Below, piece after piece: positions 31,682-36,539 of a DNA stretch of 36,539 bases. Position numbers and translations under genes: made by a program. How positions within the stretch are numbered: position 1 is the stretch's first letter; every line of letters begins with the position of its first letter. Below the pieces are notes generated by a model. The model was not told where the DNA came from. It saw only the letters and a program-made list of their open reading frames with translations, and did not search any database. Where the stretch lies: assembly GCA_902826815.1 (NCBI GenBank), contig CADEGF010000001.1, forward strand, positions 1 through 36,539, given 5' to 3'. Source of the stretch: an uncultured Mycobacteriaceae bacterium. GTDB lineage: Bacteria > Actinomycetota > Actinomycetes > Mycobacteriales > Mycobacteriaceae.

Positions 31682-32364
31682 GCGTTCTGAGTCACTGCGA
31701 TCAGTGCGCCGGGCCGCAGCCAGCGGATGATCTCGACGAGCGTGCCGTCGTCGATCGCCACGCACCCGGCGGTCGGCCCGCCGTCGGTGGCGTGCAGGAA
31801 GAAGGCGCCGCCGTTGCCGGGTACGCGTTCTTTGTTGACGCCCATCACCACGGCATGCACGTACTGCGGAATCTTGAGGTTCTCGGTACCGCTTGCCGGA
31901 TCGGTGTTGAACGGGCACTGCGCCTTCTCGCACACCTGCATGGTGTTGTAGGTCGGGCTCTTCATATCGCCGTCCCACCAGTGGTTCGGCCCGACCTGGA
32001 CGTACTGCAGACCGCCACCGGGGTTCGGCGCGGTGCCGAAGGCGAAATCGAGGGTGAAGACGCCCATCGGCGTCTTCGCCTGGCCGTCGTGGGTCTGCGG
32101 GGCCATGCCGTTGGAGCCCACGAACGCGGGAATACCGACCCTGACCGGTTGCCAGCCCGCTGCGGTGCGCGCGAAGATGTCGACCTTGGCCGACGAACCA
32201 CCATCTCCCACAACGGAAATGACCTGTGTTGCGTTACCTACTTTCGGCGCGAACCACGGCGTGTAGTCGGCGTGACTCACCGGCGAAGCAAACGCTCCAA
32301 ACCCGAGGGATAGCGTTGCGATCAGCACTATCAGCCAGCGGCGCACGCGCCCATGGTTGCACAC
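31678..32364 (-). CDS. exported YkuD-type protein, Rv0309-like
   Basis: A 228-residue protein with a signal peptide (about 1-31; LIVLIATLSLGFGAFASPVSHA) and a YkuD L,D-transpeptidase-like domain. His191 (FFLHATDGG) and Cys201 (TAGCVAID) are the presumed catalytic pair. The motif is HATDGGPTAGCVAI instead of the SHGC of the paralogue at 7558, and there is no Ig-like domain. The domain also has paired cysteines (CEKAQC), so a disulfide is likely. It is of the Rv0309 kind as recalled from M. tuberculosis. An L,D-transpeptidase or related peptidoglycan role is inferred; activity is less certain than for the SHGC type. It diverges from the PAP2-DAGK gene over 43 bp. Confidence 0.8.
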   Translation of the reverse strand: MCNHGRVRRWLIVLIATLSLGFGAFASPVSHADYTPWFAPKVGNATQVISVVGDGGSSAKVDIFARTAAGWQPVRVGIPAFVGSNGMAPQTHDGQAKTPMGVFTLDFAFGTAPNPGGGLQYVQVGPNHWWDGDMKSPTYNTMQVCEKAQCPFNTDPASGTENLKIPQYVHAVVMGVNKERVPGNGGAFFLHATDGGPTAGCVAIDDGTLVEIIRWLRPGALIAVTQNA

Positions 32365-32407
32365 AGCGAGCCGATTGAACCGCTGGCGAGCTGGGTAAGT
32401 TGGCGGA

Positions 32408-33901
32408 ATGCGATTCCGTCAAAAACCAGATGGGCTGCGGGGCCTGACGCAGATCGGCCAGGGCCTCGGCACCCTCGATCGCGAGGTCTTCGAGGCCGTT
32501 GCGGAGTCGCCGAGCCCGCTGCTTGACAGTGCGATGCCGCGGCTGAGCTGGGCCGCCGACCACTCCAAACTGTGGTTCGTGATCGCGGGTGCACTGATTG
32601 CGACCAGACACAAAGCCACCGCACGCGGCGCCATGCGCGGGGTCGCGACCCTCGGTGTCACCAGCCTGGTCACCAACCAGTTCGCGAAGCGCGTCTGGAA
32701 GCGCCCAAGGCCCAACCGGACGCTGGTGCCACTGGCCCGGCAGAGCAGGCGATTTCCGACATCGCACTCGCTCCCGTCCGGTCACTCGGCCAGCGCAGCC
32801 GCGTTCGCCGTCGGGGTGGGACTCGAAAACCCGCCGGTCGGACTCGGGCTGGCCCTGCTCGCGGGCATGGTCGGCCTGTCCCGGGTGGCAGTCGGCGCGC
32901 ACTACCCCGGCGACGTGTTCGCCGGCTTCGGTATCGGCGCAGGCATCGCTGTGCTCGGCGGACGCATCGTGCCGCCGATCGTGCCGACGCGACTCCCCGC
33001 CGCCGACCCGCTGCGCGTCGACACTCCGCCGCGGCCCGACGGCAAGGGCGTCATCCTGGTGATCAATCCGGCGTCGGGCGGCGGTACGGGTGCCCGCGTC
33101 GTCGACGAGGTGCGCGCCTCACTTCCGGCCGCCGAGGTCGTCGAACTCGGCGAGGACGACGACATCGTGTCCGCATTGCAGGAGGCGGCCGGGCGCGCCG
33201 AGGTGCTCGCCGTCGGCGGTGGCGACGGCACGGTGTCGTGCGCCGCGGGCGTCGCAGTCGACCACGGCGTCCCGTTGGCAGTCTTCCCCGGCGGTACGTT
33301 CAACCATTTCGCGAAGGACATCGGCTGCGACACCGTAGCCAAGACGGTCGACGCGATCCGCCGCGGCGTCGTCTCCTGCGTCGATCTGGTTCACCTCAAC
33401 GAGAAGCAGATCATCATCAACACCGTCAGCATCGGCGCCTACCCGCAGTTCGTCCGGATACGGGAGAGGCTCGAGCACAAGGTCGGTAAACCAGTGGCCG
33501 GCCTGTACGCGATGTTCCGCACACTGCGACGCGACCAGCCGGTCCGGATCTCCTACGACAACAAGACGCTGCAGACATCGCTGTTCTTCCTTGGCAATTC
33601 GACGTATCTGCCGTCGGGGTTCGCGCCGTCGCGACGGACCAGGATGGACGACGGGCTCATCGATGTCCGCATTCTGGAGACCGGCCGCAGGTTGAGCACA
33701 CTGCGGATCATCGCCTCGCTGGCGCTTGGCCGGCTGGAGCGAAGCCCGCTCTACCACGAGATGCGGGTGCCAGAATTCGCGTTCAAATCCGTCGACGGTC
33801 CGACTGTGATCGCCCACGACGGCGAGGTCGGCGCGTCGTGCACGGAGGCCAGCTTCAGCGTGAATTACCGGGCGCTGCCGGTGTTTCGTCCGCTGCCGTA
33901 A
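32408..33901 (+). CDS. PAP2 phosphatase-diacylglycerol kinase fusion protein
   Basis: A 497-residue two-domain protein. The PAP2 phosphatase domain (about 1-195) has KRVWKRPRP (the KxxxxxxRP motif), SLPSGHSAS (PSGH) and SRVAVGAHYPGD, giving a complete catalytic set. The C-terminal DAGK catalytic domain (about 210-490) has INPASGGGTG and the nucleotide-binding GGGDGTVSCA, followed by FPGGTFNHFAKD. The fusion would let one protein dephosphorylate lipid phosphates and phosphorylate a lipid alcohol. This architecture is common in mycobacteria. Its 3' end overlaps the convergent, separate PAP2 gene by 47 bp. The specific lipid substrate is unknown. Confidence 0.92.
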   Translation: MRFRQKPDGLRGLTQIGQGLGTLDREVFEAVAESPSPLLDSAMPRLSWAADHSKLWFVIAGALIATRHKATARGAMRGVATLGVTSLVTNQFAKRVWKRPRPNRTLVPLARQSRRFPTSHSLPSGHSASAAAFAVGVGLENPPVGLGLALLAGMVGLSRVAVGAHYPGDVFAGFGIGAGIAVLGGRIVPPIVPTRLPAADPLRVDTPPRPDGKGVILVINPASGGGTGARVVDEVRASLPAAEVVELGEDDDIVSALQEAAGRAEVLAVGGGDGTVSCAAGVAVDHGVPLAVFPGGTFNHFAKDIGCDTVAKTVDAIRRGVVSCVDLVHLNEKQIIINTVSIGAYPQFVRIRERLEHKVGKPVAGLYAMFRTLRRDQPVRISYDNKTLQTSLFFLGNSTYLPSGFAPSRRTRMDDGLIDVRILETGRRLSTLRIIASLALGRLERSPLYHEMRVPEFAFKSVDGPTVIAHDGEVGASCTEASFSVNYRALPVFRPLP

Positions 33902-34526
33902 CCGGCGTGCTGGGCGGCACCGACAGCACGCATATGACGAACCAGACGTAGCCCAACGCCCAACCGGCCAACACGTCGGAGGGGTGATGCACGTTGAGTA
34001 CGACGCGTCCGATCCCGATCGCCAGCACGACGACGGCCCCGGCGACGACGAAAAAGACCCGCATCGGGCGGCGCGCGACCGGCAGCGCGATCGTCAGCAG
34101 CGCCAGCACGCCGACCAGCACGCCGAGTGCGTGGCCCGATGGGAACGACGATCCCCACGCGTGCACGAGGGCCTCGGGTGGTCGCGGCCGGTTCGCGGCG
34201 GCCTTGGCGGCCTCCGTGACCAACCCGCTGAGCTCGACGCTGATGACGAGGAACAGCGCCACGCGCAGATTGCGTCGCACCAACGCGAACACGATCACGA
34301 TGAGAGCGACGAGCCGGAACGCCGTCGGCCCAAGGACCGCGCAGAAGACGTCCCAGGCCGCAACCCAACCGGGGTGGTCGACTCCGTATTCGTGAAGGGG
34401 ATCAAGGGCAATCCGGTCCATGGCGCCGATCCACGGCCACTGCTGCTCGAAGCCGATCCACATCAGCGCGTACAGCGCCATGGCGCACGCGGCCAGGCCG
34501 ATGAGCCAACCTTTCCGCTGTTTCAT
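33855..34526 (-). CDS. PAP2-family membrane phosphatase, Rv0308-like
   Basis: A 223-residue protein with five to six hydrophobic helices. The PAP2 motifs are present: KAAANRPRPPE (KxxxxxxRP), SFPSGHALG (PSGH) and GRVVLNVHHPSD (the SRx5Hx3D motif with Gly for Ser). Such enzymes dephosphorylate lipid phosphates such as phosphatidic acid or undecaprenyl pyrophosphate in the membrane. From memory it may correspond to the integral membrane protein Rv0308, adjacent to Rv0309 in M. tuberculosis; here the PAP2-DAGK gene lies between them. It starts at ATG 37 bp from the divergent gene at 34564. Confidence 0.88.
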   Translation of the reverse strand: MKQRKGWLIGLAACAMALYALMWIGFEQQWPWIGAMDRIALDPLHEYGVDHPGWVAAWDVFCAVLGPTAFRLVALIVIVFALVRRNLRVALFLVISVELSGLVTEAAKAAANRPRPPEALVHAWGSSFPSGHALGVLVGVLALLTIALPVARRPMRVFFVVAGAVVVLAIGIGRVVLNVHHPSDVLAGWALGYVWFVICVLSVPPSTPVTAADETPAAPGNSR

Positions 34527-34563
34527 TCCTTAACGAGTACCACGATGCAGCTACGGTGCACAC

Positions 34564-35046
34564 ATGGCTGTGTTTCTGCGCAAACTGCTACGCATCGGCG
34601 GGCTGCCCGACGAGTTGCGGACCCAAGCCGACGCCGAAGGCATCATCTACCTGGCCGAATACCTTCCGGTCACCCGGCGATTCAGTGGATCCGTACCCGG
34701 CAAAAGGTCCAACACCAACATCTCGAGCTATGTCGGCTCGCTGGCGATCACCTCGCAGCGCGTACTCGGCACGCTGTCGTCGGTGCCCAAGTTGGCGGGC
34801 CGGACAATCGACCAGCGGTGGGATGCGGAGCAGACCGGACCGGTAATGGCCGACATCTCCAGCACCGGGCTGCACATCGAGGTCAACATCGGCGAGGTCG
34901 ACCCGAAGTTCGACGGTCAGCTCTCGTTGAACTACAAGACCGAGATCGGTGAGGACGTGCTGATGCGACTGCCCCGTCGGTCGCTCGCGTTCGAGGTGCC
35001 ACCCGAGTACGTCCTCCGCGCGGTCGGCGTCCCCGCGAGGGGTTGA
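34564..35046 (+). CDS. conserved hypothetical protein
   Basis: A 160-residue soluble protein with no signal or membrane segment. It looks all-beta: RFSGSVPGKRSNTNISSYVGSLAITSQRVLGTLS followed by GLHIEVNIGEVDPKFDGQLSLNYKTEIGEDVLMRLP. The 'LAITSQRVLGTLS' strand-turn pattern is reminiscent of PH/GRAM-like folds (the 'lTnkRli' strand), but I cannot confirm it. It starts at ATG, and the small reading frame at 35049 begins 2 nt after its stop. Function unknown. Confidence 0.7.
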   Translation: MAVFLRKLLRIGGLPDELRTQADAEGIIYLAEYLPVTRRFSGSVPGKRSNTNISSYVGSLAITSQRVLGTLSSVPKLAGRTIDQRWDAEQTGPVMADISSTGLHIEVNIGEVDPKFDGQLSLNYKTEIGEDVLMRLPRRSLAFEVPPEYVLRAVGVPARG

Positions 35047-35048
35047 CC

Positions 35049-35156
35049 GTGAATGCGCGGGCGATCGTCTCGCAGTTCGTCGAGGCGTTCGGCGAGGGCA
35101 GGCTCGATGTGTTCTACAAGAACCCTTCGGCCGTCACGGCCTTGCTAACGGGCTGA
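35049..35156 (+). CDS. possible 35-residue small protein
   Basis: GTG start 2 nt after the previous stop. The reading ARAIVSQFVEAFGEGRLDVFYKNPSAVTALLTG (in pieces) looks like a folded-protein fragment, with a helix and a K-N-P turn. It may be a genuine small gene coupled to its neighbour, or the remnant of a longer truncated gene. No homologue can be named. Confidence 0.35.
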   Translation: MNARAIVSQFVEAFGEGRLDVFYKNPSAVTALLTG

Positions 35157-35174
35157 TCGGCCTAGACTTCCGCA

Positions 35175-36490
35175 ATGTTCTCGGAGACGCGCTACGCGCT
35201 GAACGGGGACCTGCACGTCGCTTATCGCACGTCGCGTGAAAGTACTCGCGACATCGTGTTCGTCCCGAACTGGTTCACGAACTGCGAGGTCTTTCCGGAG
35301 TTTCCGTCCATTCAGGGGTGGGTCGAGGCGATGACATCGCTCGGTCGAATGATCTTCTTCGACCAGCCGGGCACGGGAGCGTCTGATCCCGTCAGGTCGG
35401 GCGCGCTGCCGACGTTGGAACAGTGGGCCGACAGCGTCACCGCGGTGCTCGACGATATGGGTAGTAGCGAAGCGGTTCTCGTCGCGATCGACGGCGCGTT
35501 CGCGTCAGCGGCGCTGTTCGCGGCGACACATCCGTCCCGGACAACCGCGCTTGTCGTGCTAGAGGGCTACGCGGATCCGATGGCTGAGCGCACCGAGGGA
35601 CCCATACGCGAGGAAGTCGTTGCCCTCACGCCATGTGGGGGACGGGGGAGTTCCAACATGCGATGAATCCGGACATGCCGTGGAACGAGGAGATCCGGGC
35701 GGGGTGGGCCCGAGCAGAACGCCTGGCGGCCAGCCCGGGGACCGTCGCGCAGATGTTTCCACTGGTGATCGAGTTGGATGTGCGGGCGGTCCTCCCGACA
35801 ATCCGCGTGCCCACCCTGGTCGTCCGGCACGCAGACAATCCGCTGCTCCCGCCGGCGTCGGGCAGGTACATAGCGGATCACATAGCGGGCGCGAAGTACG
35901 TTGAGCTGCCAGGCCGCAACATGTACCACTGGGTCGAGCCCTGGCGCGATTCGTTCCAGGTGATCGCCGAGTTCCTCAGCGGGCACCAGGCAGATGTGGC
36001 CGATGATCGGGTGCTGGCCACCGTCTTGTTCACCGACATCGTGGACTCGACGCGCCGGGCGGCGGAGATCGGCGACCGCGAGTGGCATGCCTTGCTCGAC
36101 GCGCACGACGCTGTTGTCCGCGCGCAGCTTGCTCGCTTCCGCGGCCGCGAGGTGAACACATCGGGTGACGGCTTCCTGGCGATGTTCGACGGACCCCAGC
36201 GGGCGATCCGCTGCGCGATGGCAATTCGTGATGCCGTGCAGCCGTTGGGTATTGAGGTGCGGGCCGGGTTGCACACCGGCGAGTGTGAGGTCCGCGGTGA
36301 TGACATCGGCGGCATCGCCGTGCACATCGGCGCGCGGGTGAGCGCCTTGGCAGCGCCGAACGAGGTGTTGGTGTCCAGCACACTGCGCGACCTGGTGATT
36401 GGGTCAGGAATCGAGTTCGACGAGCGCGGCGCTCACGAGCTCAAGGGTGTGCCCGGACAGTGGCGTGCCTACGCGGTCGCCTCTGGGTAG
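35175..36490 (+). pseudogene. alpha/beta hydrolase-adenylate cyclase fusion, frameshifted
   Basis: Two frames together spell one protein of the mycobacterial hydrolase-cyclase type. The first (35175 to about 35630) reads LNGDLHVAYRT through ALFAATHPSRTTALVVLEGYADP, an alpha/beta-hydrolase N-terminal half. The second frame (from about 35625) continues HAMWGTGEFQHAMNPDMPWNEE, then VRVPTLVVRHADNP-like text and a class III nucleotide cyclase domain. That domain has VLFTDIVDST (metal Asp), SGDGFLAMFD and DDIGGIAVHIGARV. One missing base between about 35620 and 35632 explains the break. The hydrolase nucleophile elbow reads VAIDGAF where GxSxG is expected, so Ser is replaced by Asp. If the frameshift is real the gene is dead; if it is a sequencing error the product would be about 438 residues. 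Confidence 0.75.
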
Positions 36491-36499
36491 TCGCGTCGG

Positions 36500-36539
36500 T
36501 TAAAACGGCGGGGGGGTGTCGTCGCCGGGTGGTAGTGCG
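36500..36539 (-). CDS. C-terminal end of a DUF222/HNH-type protein (partial)
   Basis: Reading in from the right edge, the minus strand gives ALPPGDDTPPPF then a TAA stop. Mycobacterial DUF222/HNH endonuclease proteins commonly end in a Pro-rich tail of the form DDxPPPF. Only 12 residues are visible, so the call rests on this tail alone. The gene would continue to the right of the window and converges with the cyclase gene. Confidence 0.4.
   Translation of the reverse strand, partial: ALPPGDDTPPPF

Noticed and set aside
35600-35650. Programmed ribosomal frameshift in the hydrolase-cyclase gene
   Set aside because: I see no recognised slippery heptamer or structure at the break. A lost base near G-rich runs, or a sequencing error, is simpler.

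Overview
The window reads as chromosome of a fast-growing Mycobacterium/Mycolicibacterium-type actinomycete. Most genes are GC-rich with GTG/TTG starts, and the families are typically mycobacterial: two YkuD L,D-transpeptidases, an ECF sigma factor fused to its own zinc-finger/membrane tail, a P450, Pro/Thr-rich exported proteins, a PAP2-diacylglycerol kinase fusion and a hydrolase-adenylate cyclase gene. The block at about 28.7-34.5 kb matches, from memory and in reversed order, the M. tuberculosis Rv0308-Rv0313 neighbourhood.

Region 1 (1-5.2 kb) is accessory DNA, visibly less GC-rich at its left end. It holds a HEPN/DUF262 gene pair, three small genes of unknown role (one HicB-like) and a Fic-family gene. 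The Fic gene is bracketed by two 50-nt copies of the 3' end of a tRNA-Gly(CCC) gene, with no 5' half at either copy. These look like attachment sites of stacked integrative elements, with the intact tRNA probably left of the window. In front of the Fic gene lie two copies of a CGGACT-N12-AGTCCG operator exactly 40 bp apart, one enclosing the likely -10 box. This is the strongest regulatory signal in the window.

Region 2 (5.2-12.6 kb) returns to core-like DNA. It carries an AurF-like diiron oxygenase with a methyltransferase, a Pro/Ala-rich exported protein with an L,D-transpeptidase, a membrane protein followed by the sigma/anti-sigma fusion, and a DUF899 gene.

Region 3 (12.6-16.9 kb) is a tight four-gene operon: SDR oxidoreductase, GT1 glycosyltransferase, glucosamine-kinase-like phosphotransferase and a double-SIS protein. 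Together they suggest an uncharacterised amino-sugar or glycoside pathway.

Region 4 (16.9-28.7 kb) contains a secreted M15-like hydrolase, a cytochrome P450, a lipoprotein/S53-protease/membrane-protein operon, a frameshifted small exported-protein gene and a complete five-gene oligopeptide ABC importer.

Region 5 (28.7-36.5 kb) contains an Hsp70-like membrane protein with its small partner, a SnoaL-like protein, a second YkuD protein, PAP2-DAGK and PAP2 genes, two small unknowns and a hydrolase-cyclase gene broken by a one-base deletion. The extreme right edge probably holds the end of a DUF222/HNH-type gene on the minus strand.
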